This document shows positions 16,288 through 24,114 of a DNA stretch of 26,663 nt, in pieces (position 1 is the first letter of the stretch; each line of letters starts with the position of its first letter). The translations under genes were made by a program, and so were the position numbers. The notes under the pieces are model-generated. The model made no database searches. It had not been told where the DNA came from and saw only the letters and a program-made list of their open reading frames with translations. The DNA lies in NCBI GenBank assembly GCA_030607815.1, contig JAUWJG010000002.1, forward strand, positions 1 through 26,663. The letters are read 5' to 3'. This DNA is from Candidatus Bathyarchaeota archaeon. GTDB taxonomy: Archaea; Thermoproteota; Bathyarchaeia; RBG-16-48-13; GCA-020355125.

Positions 16288-16683
16288 TTTTCTTTTCCTC
16301 AGCACTTTGGATATTTTCCGTTAACTATATTTACTATTTAGGTTTAAGAATGATTAATTTAAGATAAACTAATAATAATCTCGAGAAAGATATAATCGCC
16401 TTTTTGTTATTCATTTTATGCATTATTTCTTAGATGAATTGTGAATGTAAAACAAATTTCTATTGATAAAAATGTATTTGTACCTCTGTAAAATTAAGGA
16501 TTATTTTTTTATAAATAAGAATCTTGAAGGAATCACAATAAAAAAGAGTTTTAAATATGTCATTTCAGTTGCACTATCCAGATATATGTTGTACCTTCAT
16601 AAGTCATGTATAACTATTTATTTTTGTGATGTATCTTAATTATATCATATACACATGATTTCGAAGTAGAGGTAGTTAATAAT
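16288..16683. other. Divergent intergenic region
   Basis: No gene seen in 396 bases. It holds the promoter of the minus-strand operon (TATA-like ACTATATTTAC near 16325-16335) and of the plus-strand helical protein (TTATATCA near 16640, GAGGT at about 16669). Confidence 0.5.
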
Positions 16684-16962
16684 ATGGTTTCTGTCAAGAA
16701 TGTTGTAGATAAAATTGGAGATCTTGAAAAAATAGCGAATGGGTATTTAAGCTATGATGCAATGGTTGGTGGTCTTGTTTCTAAAAGTCTTAAAGGTTTA
16801 GGTGAAGCAAAAAAACTTTTAGAGGATCCATCAAAAGCAAATATTACTAAATCTCTTGAAAAGATTAAAAGTATTAAAAACGATTTTGAACCGTATAGCT
16901 CTTATGTGACAGATGTGATTGAGAAAGTTGATGCAGTGATAGCTGCCTATAAAAATCTTTGA
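16684..16962 (+). CDS. Small all-helical protein of unknown function
   Basis: A 92-residue protein, rich in Lys, Ala, Leu, Ser and Val, without cysteine, tryptophan or a membrane segment. It appears to form three or four amphipathic helices: VKNVVDKIGDLEKIANGYL, a glycine-rich turn, LKGLGEAKKLLEDPS, ITKSLEKIKSIKNDFEPYSS and VTDVIEKVDAVIAAYKNL. No family recognised. ATG 16684 is preceded by GAGGT at about 10 bases and a TATA-like TTATATCA about 40 bases upstream, so it has its own transcript. It is followed by the convergent tRNA-Thr gene. Confidence 0.6.
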   Translation: MVSVKNVVDKIGDLEKIANGYLSYDAMVGGLVSKSLKGLGEAKKLLEDPSKANITKSLEKIKSIKNDFEPYSSYVTDVIEKVDAVIAAYKNL

Positions 16963-17085
16963 TATCTTCATCATTTCATCAAGAATCAAGTTTTCAGGCA
17001 ATCTTCCTCTCATGGTAGACCGTAGACATATTCTCTTTGAAATCGTTATAGAGTTAATTCAAGAATTTTATTTTTTAAAAATATT

Positions 17086-17175
17086 TGGAGCTCCGGGCGG
17101 GATTTGAACCCGCGACCTACGACTCTTTGGAAGCAATACCAAGCCGTCGCAATAACCCGTCTATGCTACCGGAGC
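17086..17175 (-). tRNA. tRNA-Thr(GGT) with a 12-nt intron
   Basis: Read on the minus strand: acceptor GCTCCGG (17175-17169) with CCGGAGC (17096-17090), discriminator T at 17089 and an encoded CCA at 17088-17086. D-stem GCAT/TTGC, anticodon stem ACGGC/GTCGT, anticodon GGT at 17140-17138, T-arm GCGGG-TTCAAAT-CCCGC. T73 supports tRNA-Thr. The 12-nt intron (17136-17125) follows A37. Mature length 75 plus CCA. The acceptor stem is identical to that of tRNA-Glu in this window. Confidence 0.94.
17125..17136 (-). other. tRNA-Thr canonical intron, only 12 nt
   Basis: Central helix TTGG with CCAA is perfect, bulges TA^T and AG^A; beyond the bulge there is only a 5-base loop and no inner stem, so this is close to the smallest possible BHB intron. 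Confidence 0.9.
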
Positions 17176-17456
17176 AAGTTGATTCTGAGTTAAGTCGATG
17201 TTTATTCGTAACTAATTAGATTTACGCTTTTTAGTTTATCTAAATGATCTTTCCTGATTATCGTTTTTAAACTTGTATTCATGTCACTTATTTATGTGGA
17301 ATATTTCTGTGTAATACTTTTTCATTTATTAACTGAAAACATTTTCTATATTTTTATAAATTTAGCATCTTTCTTTTCAATTTTTAACAATAATTATGTT
17401 TAAACTCTAAATGTTTCAGTTAACGAAAATACATATAAAACAGATGAGGAGATAAT

Positions 17457-18098
17457 TTGAAAAATAAATTCGTTGCTGATTGGGCTAGACAATCTAAACC
17501 ATCGTTATCTACACGAATAAAAGATACAATTAATTCAGTACCACTTAAAGAGCGGATAAACAAAACAGTTTTTAGGCTCAAACTAGTACAGAGAAAATTA
17601 GAAGATTCAAGCTTAAGAAGTGAACAAAAATATAAGAAGCTTTTTAATAAATGCGTTGAAGCACAGCGAGCCAAAGATCAAACAATCGCTATCATGTATG
17701 CAAATGAAAGTGCTCAAATACGAATTATTGCTAAAACCCTAACCGGTGCACAATTAGCCGTAGAACAAGTCGTACTTAGATTAGAAACAGTTTCTGATTT
17801 TGGTGATATAGCAGCAGAGATAATGCCTGCAGCCGAAACAATTCGCGCACTAAAGGGACGACTGCAAGGAATAATTCCTGAAGTATCAATGCAATTAGGA
17901 TTCATTAATCAATCCCTTGATAGCTTAGTTTTAGAAGCAGGTGAAGCCACAGGATCAAGTTGGAATACAATGGCATCTGGTGATGAAGCAGAGAAAATTC
18001 TTCTTGAAGCCACAACAGTTGCTGAACAGAAAATACGTGACGGTTTTCCAGAGCTACCCACAACAGGCAGTGAGAGAGGAGTCTCTCACAGATTTTAA
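17457..18098 (+). CDS. cdvB: ESCRT-III (Snf7/CdvB) family protein
   Basis: ESCRT-III proteins polymerise on membranes to constrict them; in TACK archaea CdvB paralogs act in cell division with the CdvC/Vps4 ATPase. The 213 residues follow the archaeal CdvB plan: a basic first helix starting at PLKERINKTVFRLKLVQRKLE (residues 29-49), then a long helix with IMYANESAQIRIIAKTLTG, LAVEQVVLRLETVSDFGDIA, and LKGRLQGIIPEVSMQLGFI, ending in the acidic segment GDEAEKILLEATTVAEQKI and FPELP. No wing domain or clear MIM2 motif is seen at the C-terminus, so it may be a CdvB1/B2-like paralog. TTG 17457 has GAGGAGAT just upstream. Followed 13 bp later by a two-helix membrane protein; cdvA and cdvC are not in the window. 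Confidence 0.9.
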   Translation: MKNKFVADWARQSKPSLSTRIKDTINSVPLKERINKTVFRLKLVQRKLEDSSLRSEQKYKKLFNKCVEAQRAKDQTIAIMYANESAQIRIIAKTLTGAQLAVEQVVLRLETVSDFGDIAAEIMPAAETIRALKGRLQGIIPEVSMQLGFINQSLDSLVLEAGEATGSSWNTMASGDEAEKILLEATTVAEQKIRDGFPELPTTGSERGVSHRF

Positions 18099-18111
18099 AT
18101 GGTGATATTGT

Positions 18112-18324
18112 ATGAACTCTGGAGGGATAAAACTACTTCTTTCCTTTGTCACATTGGGCTTCATAGCTGGATCATTCGCTTACGTTGCATTTGATTTTCT
18201 ATTAAATCCCGTAACAACTTCACCTATATTGACAATGATCCGTTCACCATTGTTCATTTCAGGTATCGCAGGCGGTGCAGTGGCTGTCACAATTGTGTTA
18301 CTTTATGCCCGTTTATCTAAATAG
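18112..18324 (+). CDS. Two-helix membrane protein co-transcribed with ESCRT-III
   Basis: A 70-residue protein with two hydrophobic helices, IKLLLSFVTLGFIAGSFAYVA and LFISGIAGGAVAVTIVLLYA, linked by a short segment (NPVTTSPILTMIRSP) and ending in ARLSK. No family recognised. It lies 13 bp after the ESCRT-III gene on the same strand and before a T-tract terminator, so the two form a transcription unit. Its small size and membrane nature make it a candidate membrane partner for the polymer; this is inference from position only. Confidence 0.65.
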   Translation: MNSGGIKLLLSFVTLGFIAGSFAYVAFDFLLNPVTTSPILTMIRSPLFISGIAGGAVAVTIVLLYARLSK

Positions 18325-18341
18325 TATTCCCTTCATCCCAC

Positions 18342-18350
18342 TTTTTTTTT
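18342..18350 (+). terminator. T-tract terminator after the ESCRT-III operon
   Basis: Nine T residues 18 bases after the stop of the two-helix membrane gene, typical of archaeal intrinsic termination. Confidence 0.55.
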
Positions 18351-18413
18351 AATGAAAAATCATGTGCCTCTTTTTAATTCTTAATGAGTTTTTCGGTGAA
18401 TAGTTAAATGGTT

Positions 18414-18421
18414 CTTTAAAC
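18414..18421 (+). promoter_or_regulatory. TATA box of the zinc ribbon gene
   Basis: CTTTAAAC predicts transcription start at about 18443, on the TTG start codon at 18442, so the message is probably leaderless. Confidence 0.45.
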
Positions 18422-18441
18422 TTTTAAAGTATAGATAAGCT

Positions 18442-18654
18442 TTGACTCTTCGAGATTGGCGAACATACAGAAAACATTTGATGACTCCTGAGTGTCTTTT
18501 TTGTAATACACTAACGCGACCTGCAATAATTCTTCGAAATAAAGGTTATGTAGTGCGCGGATGGCGATGCCCTAAATGCCAGTTTACTCAGTTACATCCT
18601 CACGAAATTCCAAAAGCATTAGCTATATTGAAAGAAATTAATGAAACAATTTAA
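18442..18654 (+). CDS. Small zinc ribbon protein
   Basis: A 70-residue protein with two CxxC knuckles, ECLFCNT and RCPKCQF, separated by about 22 residues, the spacing of a zinc ribbon. The remainder is RDWRTYRKHL at the N-terminus and a helix ALAILKEINETI at the end. Such small ribbons in archaea bind nucleic acid or protein; no specific role can be given. TTG 18442 is favoured because the TATA box would start the RNA there; ATG 18481 (57 residues, just before the first knuckle) is the alternative. Confidence 0.65.
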   Translation: MTLRDWRTYRKHLMTPECLFCNTLTRPAIILRNKGYVVRGWRCPKCQFTQLHPHEIPKALAILKEINETI

Positions 18655-18984
18655 TTTTTTCAAAAAGTTTCTATAACAATTATTTCCATATAAAAATAGG
18701 ATTCTGTTAACGGATACCCTAGTTTAATAAAGTTTCTTTAAAATAATATTTTTCTAATGCTTGGTTAGAAAATTGAAATGTTGAAAAGAGTAATCAAATT
18801 GATTAATTCTTTCTCAATTTTTACGGTTTTAAGTGTGTACTCTCTTTTTTTCGAAAATGTTAAGAGTTTTACAAAAAAATAATTGAATTCTTTTTTAGAA
18901 ATAATTACTCTAAGAATCTAAAAAAAAAGTTAACAAATATTCCCTTTAACGAAGGATTCGATTTTGGTTACTAAAAATAGATAA
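18655..18984. other. AT-rich intergenic region between convergent genes
   Basis: These 330 bases lie downstream of two convergent genes and hold several T- and A-runs that could serve as terminators for either strand. A 34-codon frame (18778-18882) has no ribosome site and is not called. Confidence 0.5.
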
Positions 18985-19980
18985 TTAAAGATTTAGATTT
19001 TCCTTGAGAACTGCTTTATATCGCCCTAGTTTTCCCCCATAGTTTGCAGCTGTAATCTTTACTACGCCAGGAATACTTACTGCAGATATAATGCCTTCAG
19101 CAACAGCTCGCTGAACACTCTGCAAATCTAAACCATTTATCACAAGTTCAAATACACTATTAACATTATTAGGGATGACAGTATCTTCTGTAATATTTTT
19201 TAATGTTGGACATAAGGAGTGATTAGTTGAAGCTCTAAGTTTATATTTCATAGATCCAATCTTCGAACCTGACCTACAAACACCTCCGGGAAAGGTCAAA
19301 ACTACATTATCAACTTTTTGAATCGCGTTCACTGCAGCTTGAGCAGCGGCTAATCCGGAATCGATATTTTCAGCAAGAATTAAAAAGTTTCCTCCAGCGA
19401 CTCCTCTCTTGACACCAAACCTCGATTCAACAATAAATTCACCTTCCATCACAGGAATTCTCCATACATTCCTCTCAAATAAGATATCTTTCTTCTGAAA
19501 TCCGTCACCAAAAAAGCTGATGCTTTTTCCTATTTTAAGCTTCTTTACTGATTGATCAGACATAGCGTCAAAAGCTGCGGTTGTAGGACAAGTCATTACG
19601 CATTGACTAATCCTCGAGAGCATTTGAGATTTCACTCCATGACCGAACGTATGATAGATCTGAAAGATTACCCCCGGTCTACCATCCGGTGTCTCATTTT
19701 TTTTCACAATTTTTTCAATACCCGCTTCTGCTGGAGACATGATTATCGATACAGCAAAACCTGTAGCTGCAGTTGCAGATGTTAACGCCCAATACTCTGT
19801 CGCAGCTGTAACAAGAACTCTTCCAACCCACATTGGAAACATTTCAGCATATGTGTCCTCTATACGGCAAATGTTTCCACTCGGGTGATGCTTAACGATG
19901 AAGTCGTTGCCTTCCTTTCCTATGACTTCAAGCCTATTTTCTTTTTCTGTAGATTTTGATTCCTTCTCTTTCTGTGACAT
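18985..19980 (-). CDS. ftr: Formylmethanofuran:tetrahydromethanopterin formyltransferase with an atypical N-terminus
   Basis: Ftr moves a formyl group between methanofuran and tetrahydromethanopterin in the methyl branch of the archaeal Wood-Ljungdahl or C1 pathway. Strong family blocks: RIEDTYAEMFPMW, AATGFAVSIIMSPAEAGIE, ETPDGRPGVIFQIYH, ISQCVMTCPTTAAFDAM, SISFFGDGFQKKD, IPVMEGEFIVESRFG, GVAGGNFLILAEN, FPGGVCRSGSKIGSMKY, PGVVKITAANYGGKLGRY. Ordinary Ftr begins about six residues before IEDT; here some 40 extra residues precede it. The first part of this extension (SQKEKESKSTEKEN) is encoded by the same DNA, in another frame, as the C-terminus of an integrase remnant. ATG 19980 has AGGT 7 bases upstream; GTG 19995 is an in-frame alternative. 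No other Ftr-like start exists closer to the domain. Confidence 0.93.
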   Translation of the reverse strand: MSQKEKESKSTEKENRLEVIGKEGNDFIVKHHPSGNICRIEDTYAEMFPMWVGRVLVTAATEYWALTSATAATGFAVSIIMSPAEAGIEKIVKKNETPDGRPGVIFQIYHTFGHGVKSQMLSRISQCVMTCPTTAAFDAMSDQSVKKLKIGKSISFFGDGFQKKDILFERNVWRIPVMEGEFIVESRFGVKRGVAGGNFLILAENIDSGLAAAQAAVNAIQKVDNVVLTFPGGVCRSGSKIGSMKYKLRASTNHSLCPTLKNITEDTVIPNNVNSVFELVINGLDLQSVQRAVAEGIISAVSIPGVVKITAANYGGKLGRYKAVLKENLNL

Positions 19981-20545
19981 ATTCGAAACCTGCACTTAGT
20001 AATTCTTCATCTTCCTTAATAGTTTTTGCAGTAGCAATATGATATTCGTCGCCTTCAAAAGTCACTAGATGCATGTAGATCAGTGTTGAGTTAATGTTTC
20101 TGTGTCCAAATCCTTCCTTCACATGAAGGATGTCCTTTATCTTGTGATATTTCATGCTTCCGTAGAAATGTCTGAGAGTATGAAAGGTTATTCTATTGAT
20201 CCGTAGATTTTGGAGTTTATATACGTGTCGTTTTCTTTATTTAATAAAATTCTTTCTGAAATACATTAATCTTCCATTACCGAAAAATCTTCTGTGAGGT
20301 TTTAGGTAACATATTCATCATAGATGTTAGTTTTCCTCTGATTATGAACTGTCTTGGTTTGCTTTTCTTTTCAGGTAAATTTATTGTTAATATATTATGT
20401 TTAGTGTCTATGTCAATCCACTCTAGACGCCATGTTTCCCCACATTTTGCACCTGTTTCCTTGAGTAACTGAATAAATAATACGATTTTTAGACTACATC
20501 CAGCTATGAGTTCTCGATTTCTCTTTTCAGCCGCATATCAATTTC
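19934..20545 (-). pseudogene. Tyrosine recombinase remnant I (catalytic half)
   Basis: The catalytic domain of an archaeal tyrosine integrase can be read on the minus strand: LIAGCSLKIVLFIQLLKETG, GETWRLEWIDID, then after a shift RKRHVYKLQNLRINRITFHT with the HxxR box HTLRH, KDILHVKEGFGHRNINSTLI with the GHRN box and the tyrosine in LIYMHL, ending GFEYVTEREGIKIYRKRK. Three defects: a frameshift in a five-base homopolymer (plus 20283-20287), an in-frame TAA at 20237-20239, and loss of the N-terminal half. The first catalytic arginine position reads GAKCGE instead of the usual GxRxGE. The last 73 codons (from ATG 20155) remain open. Its 3' end overlaps ftr in another frame. Confidence 0.88.
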
Positions 20546-20649
20546 TTTAAAACTACTTGTTCTAATATTATTTTTTAATGGTTAAGCAAACCGATTTAAA
20601 TATGCAGGGGTAACCAAACAAGTAATTTTTAACTAATGTAAATATTATT

Positions 20650-20689
20650 ACCGATAAAACTTTTTATATCGGTATAAATATTTATACCG
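20650..20689 (+). promoter_or_regulatory. Overlapping inverted repeats at a promoter (operator candidate)
   Basis: CGGTATAAAT at 20670-20679 is followed by its exact reverse complement, a 20-bp perfect palindrome that contains the likely TATA box TATAAATA. A second inverted repeat ACCGATA (20650-20656) / TATCGGT (20667-20673) overlaps it. Three half-sites of ACCGATA/TATACCG type give a layout suited to a dimeric repressor that blocks TBP binding. Confidence 0.65.
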
Positions 20690-20744
20690 TTAATAGTGGT
20701 GTGGGCTGATAATAATTCAATTCAGCATAAAGGAGTATTAAACC

Positions 20745-20921
20745 ATGAATACAGGAGTCTCACTAATCATAGCATTGTTTGTTGCTGCACATATTCTCAT
20801 AATAATTAGCGTAGTTATTACTCACCGTAAACGTGAGATTTGCATATGTGGACACAAATTTAACTTACCTGAATTTGGAAAATATATCTGTTCCAGTTGC
20901 GGAAAGATACATTTAACATAA
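20745..20921 (+). CDS. 58-residue membrane protein with a zinc ribbon
   Basis: ATG 20745 is preceded by AAAGGAG 10 bases upstream and by the palindromic promoter region. The protein has one N-terminal hydrophobic helix (SLIIALFVAAHILIIISVVI), a basic stop-transfer (THRKR), then a small zinc-binding domain with CICGHKF and YICSSCGK. The zinc domain would be cytoplasmic. No family recognised. The 144-bp gap to the next gene and that gene's own TATA-like sequence suggest separate transcription. Confidence 0.65.
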   Translation: MNTGVSLIIALFVAAHILIIISVVITHRKREICICGHKFNLPEFGKYICSSCGKIHLT

Positions 20922-21065
20922 ACATAATAAAAACTTATTAGCACACTCAGCACGAATGAATTGTCTTCAATTCGACTCGGACTCTGTACATATTTGCAAT
21001 CGTTAATCTCTGTTATGAATTTATTTTATGTGGATATGGCCGTATATAATTAGAAGAGGAACAAT

Positions 21066-21938
21066 TTGGAAAAGATGTTTAAACCGAGTCAGAATAAGAA
21101 TACATTAGTTTGGGGATTAGTCTTAGTAGCGATAGTCAATATCCCTTTACTGTTATTCTTCGTTTTAGGTTCTCAAGGACCTACGTTTTTACTTATTATC
21201 TTAGGTGTTATCTTCATTCTGGTTGATGGACTAATACTTTCTCTTACTTTCTCGGGTAAAAAAATGAGTTACACACTGGATGAGAATGACTTTACGGTTA
21301 ACTTTGGTTTATCAAAGCGTATTATACCTTATGCTTCAATTAGTAAGGTGCAGCTTTCTAATACGACTCTTCTGCTTCGTCTTTTTGGAGCAAGTTGGCC
21401 TGGTCTTCATTGGGGACTATACAAAACCAAAGATGTTGGAAATGTCTGGGTTTATTCGACCAAGGTCAAGGGAGACTTTGTCTTAATAAACTTGGTAGAT
21501 GGAAAAAAAATAGTTATCTCTCCTGAGGATCCTAAATTATTTTCCGATGAGATAAATGCTTGGAAAAGTAAATTTGGAGTATCGAGTCTAAGTGAAGTTG
21601 AAAAGTTTGATAACTCAAGAAAAATGGTTTATGCTCAAGTTTTAGCTGTCGCTTCTGCTTTTGTAGTCTTTCTAGCATATTTAGTGTGGATTTATCCATC
21701 GTTACCTGAAATAATTCCTGTTAATTTCGATATTAACTGGAATCCGAATCGTTGGGGACACAAATCTGAACTCTTTATAATCGCAGGTATCGGAGCAGTT
21801 TTTCCTATACTAAATACTATTTTAGCTCTTAAGTTTGGAAGATATGGAAAAGAATTAATGCTTTTTCTTGGAATTGTATTCATCATGTTCATGGCTCTAT
21901 TCTTCGGAATTGTATATTTCACACAAAGCGTGATCTAA
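21066..21938 (+). CDS. Membrane protein with PH-like and DUF1648-like parts
   Basis: A 290-residue membrane protein. Two helices at residues 14-60 are followed by a soluble beta-rich segment (YTLDENDFTVNFGLSKRIIPYASISKVQLS, GLYKTKDVGNVWVYSTKVKG, FVLINLVDGKKIVISPEDP) with the strand pattern of a bacterial PH-like domain. The C-terminal half has a helix, then YPSLPEIIPVNFDINWNPNRWGHKSE, the LPxxIPxHF-N--G-P--WG-K signature of DUF1648, and two or three more helices. Function unknown; related bacterial proteins include membrane regulators of spore or growth control. TTG 21066 has GAGGA 5 bases upstream; ATG 21075 is the alternative. Confidence 0.75.
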   Translation: MEKMFKPSQNKNTLVWGLVLVAIVNIPLLLFFVLGSQGPTFLLIILGVIFILVDGLILSLTFSGKKMSYTLDENDFTVNFGLSKRIIPYASISKVQLSNTTLLLRLFGASWPGLHWGLYKTKDVGNVWVYSTKVKGDFVLINLVDGKKIVISPEDPKLFSDEINAWKSKFGVSSLSEVEKFDNSRKMVYAQVLAVASAFVVFLAYLVWIYPSLPEIIPVNFDINWNPNRWGHKSELFIIAGIGAVFPILNTILALKFGRYGKELMLFLGIVFIMFMALFFGIVYFTQSVI

Positions 21939-22180
21939 ACTTAACCTTGATGTAAGTAAACTCAAGAATATTTCCATTTTGCTCTTTTGTCTATTTTGTC
22001 ATATACATGATAAAATGATAGAGCGTAGGACTAAAATTTAATTCCCAAACCCAAACCAAAAAAAAGAATGTTTTTACTAGACCTTAGGGACATTTAGGAT
22101 ACCCATCACTTACATTTTAGAAATATAATAATGTCTTAAATTTACAATTATTTTTAAAAAAAATGGGAGTGGAGTTTATT
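21939..22180. other. Intergenic region
   Basis: No gene seen. It ends in A- and T-runs (22151-22163) directly before the GC-rich element at 22181. Confidence 0.4.
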
Positions 22181-22245
22181 GGAGATGTCTTCAGCAGGGG
22201 TGAGGTTCAAGTTCCACCCTCCGCACCTACGCTGAACCCCACCAG
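22181..22245 (+). other. GC-rich structured element A, tRNA-3'-end-like (possible att remnant)
   Basis: A GC-rich island in AT-rich surroundings. TTCAGC (22190-22195) pairs with GCTGAA (22231-22236), with GGTG/CACC inside, so the strand can fold on itself. Within it GGTTCAAGTTCCAC followed by CCTCCGCACC resembles a worn T-arm plus acceptor end with CC of a tRNA. It lies at the broken end of integrase remnant II and shares the blocks GATGTCT, TTCAA, TTC-ACC and CC-CAC with element B at 24115. Either an att-like site or a non-coding RNA. Confidence 0.4.
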
Positions 22246-22602
22246 ACTCTTTTCTTAAAGAGCATAATGTTCTCAGATGTAGTGTAGATATACTCGAATG
22301 TTATCAATAGTTATCTGTTCATTGTAGGTTTGGAGAAGTTTCCGAATATTTTACACATGTCTATAGGTTACATATTCCACAATATTCTTATTGATCCCGC
22401 AGAAATCTTTGAATCTTCTTAATTCGTCATCAATTTGATCCAAAGATATACTAAGAGAGAGGGTTGAGGAAGAGAGTCTTCTGTCATCAACAGAGTTCAA
22501 ATCCCTATAGTAGCTCTCATATTGTAAAATCATGTTAATAACCCTTTTAGGAAAAGTGTTAATAGAAAAATTGGAAGCATTCTGAGAATTAAGATCTTTC
22601 AT
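22237..22602 (-). pseudogene. Tyrosine recombinase remnant II (N-terminal half)
   Basis: From ATG 22602 an 83-codon frame (MKDLNSQN..., LRRFKDFCGINKNIVEYVTY) ends at TAA 22351-22353. The same frame continues with HV*NIRKLLQTYNEQITIDNI and RVYLHYI*EHYAL, a clear SAM-like core-binding domain of a tyrosine integrase (RHVxNIRKxLxxY). Further in-frame stops are TGA 22273-22275 and TAA 22255-22257. The frame then runs into element A and the catalytic part is absent. It could be the missing N-terminal half of remnant I, which lies 1.7 kb further along the same strand, or a separate copy. Confidence 0.7.
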
Positions 22603-22689
22603 TTACCGATTACTTTTTTTTAGACGCGCGCTACAGTTAGATGCATATTCTTAATTAAGACATTGTTTAGGAAAATATCTGGTGATTTA

Positions 22690-24000
22690 ATGGTAATAAC
22701 GGCACAAGCAGAAGAATTGAACGAGATCATTCAAGAGAACAACTCCACTATTTTTCATCTTCTCTCAGTAAAAGGAAAAGAAATATATTTTCCTCGAAAG
22801 GGCATCCTGTCACAAGCAGCCGAAGCGCGGGCAAGCAAAATTAATGCGACCATAGGAGTAGCACTTGAAGACGATGGAACACCCATGAGGATTCCATCGA
22901 TAGCCGAAAAAATTCTTCTAGATCCAAAAGACGTGTTTCTATATGCATCAAGTTATGGTAAAGGAGAGTTGAGAGAATCTTGGAAACGTGAAATACAAAA
23001 GAAAAATCCTTCCTTGAAAGGGAAAATGAGTCTTCCTATAGTTACGAACGGAGTCACCAACGGTCTTAACCAAGTCGGATATCTTTTTGTAAACCCAGGA
23101 GATGAGTTAATCTTACCTGATAAATTCTGGGGTAACTACCGATTAATTTTTGAAAAAGGTTTTGACGCAAAGCTCAAAACCTTCAATCTGTTTGCAGGCA
23201 ATGGATTTGACATAGACAGCTTTGCCGAAAAAATATTCGAAGGGAATAATAAAAAAATTGTTCTGTTAAATTTTCCAAATAATCCCACGGGATATACTCC
23301 GACAAACGAGGAAGTTAGAAGAATTGTGGATGTCCTAAAAAACAGTGCTATTGATGGAAATGAACTTTGTGTGATTATTGATGATGCTTATTTTGGGCTT
23401 ATCTATGAAGATGATGTTTTCCAAGAATCTTTGTTCTCGCTCCTAGCTGACTTAGATGAAAATGTTTTAGCTATCAAAGTGGATGGTGCTACCAAAGAAT
23501 ACTATGCGTGGGGTTTAAGGGTGGGATTTTTAACTTATGGATCAAAGGGTATAAGTGAAGCAGCTTGTAACGCGTTGGAGTCGAAAACAGCAGGGGTAAT
23601 AAGAGGGTGTATATCCAATGCTTCACATCTGTCTCAGAGCCTGATCTATTATGGTCTTAAATCACCAACGTTGACAAATCAGAGAAACGAAAAGTATAAA
23701 ATCTTGAAAGCTCGGTTTAATAGCGTAAGAGAAGTCTTAAAGAACGAGAGATTTACCGAGCCTTCTGCACCTTTTAAAGCATTACCTTACAATTCTGGAT
23801 ATTTCATGTGTATAGAGTTAGCTCCCCGGTTAGATACTGAGAAAGTAAGACAAATACTGTTAAGCAAATATAATACTGGTGTTATCGCCATTAATAATCT
23901 ATTACGCATAGCATATTCAAGTGTGAAGGAAAATTGTGTAGAAGAGTTATTTGAAAACATTTACAATGCATGTCAAGATGTCCAGAGAATTCTGCTTTGA
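22690..24000 (+). CDS. PLP-dependent class I/II aminotransferase
   Basis: A 436-residue fold-type I aminotransferase. Visible: YGKGELRESW, IVTNGVTNGLNQVGYLFVNPGDE (cofactor phosphate loop), LLNFPNNPTGYTPT, CVIIDDAYFGLIYEDD (aspartate for pyridine N), the lysine in KVDGATKEYYAWGLRVGFL, and a C-terminal LLRIAYSSV with the substrate-carboxylate arginine. It is closest in feel to aspartate/alanine-type transaminases with an extra N-terminal region; substrate unknown. GGTGAT at 22681-22686 sits before ATG 22690; TTG 22663 would add nine residues. It stands alone between integrase remnants II and III, on the opposite strand, and looks less AT-rich than the his genes by eye, so it may be imported cargo. 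Confidence 0.9.
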   Translation: MVITAQAEELNEIIQENNSTIFHLLSVKGKEIYFPRKGILSQAAEARASKINATIGVALEDDGTPMRIPSIAEKILLDPKDVFLYASSYGKGELRESWKREIQKKNPSLKGKMSLPIVTNGVTNGLNQVGYLFVNPGDELILPDKFWGNYRLIFEKGFDAKLKTFNLFAGNGFDIDSFAEKIFEGNNKKIVLLNFPNNPTGYTPTNEEVRRIVDVLKNSAIDGNELCVIIDDAYFGLIYEDDVFQESLFSLLADLDENVLAIKVDGATKEYYAWGLRVGFLTYGSKGISEAACNALESKTAGVIRGCISNASHLSQSLIYYGLKSPTLTNQRNEKYKILKARFNSVREVLKNERFTEPSAPFKALPYNSGYFMCIELAPRLDTEKVRQILLSKYNTGVIAINNLLRIAYSSVKENCVEELFENIYNACQDVQRILL

Positions 24001-24114
24001 GATGCACACACAGTCTTGTTCATAGTTCATCCTAAATTAGTTAAGGATCAATAACTTAAATTGTATAATGCTTGTTCACTCAATAGGTTTGATGATAAAA
24101 ACGAGGGGGTTTGC

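Noticed and set aside
18778..18882. 34-codon frame in the gap before ftr
   Set aside because: No ribosome site, AT-driven composition, no recognisable features.
22237..22340. A frame reading FEYIYTTSENIMLFKKR that looks like an integrase C-terminus
   Set aside because: The other frame continues the 83-codon N-terminal piece into a clear core-binding domain, so this resemblance is taken as chance.
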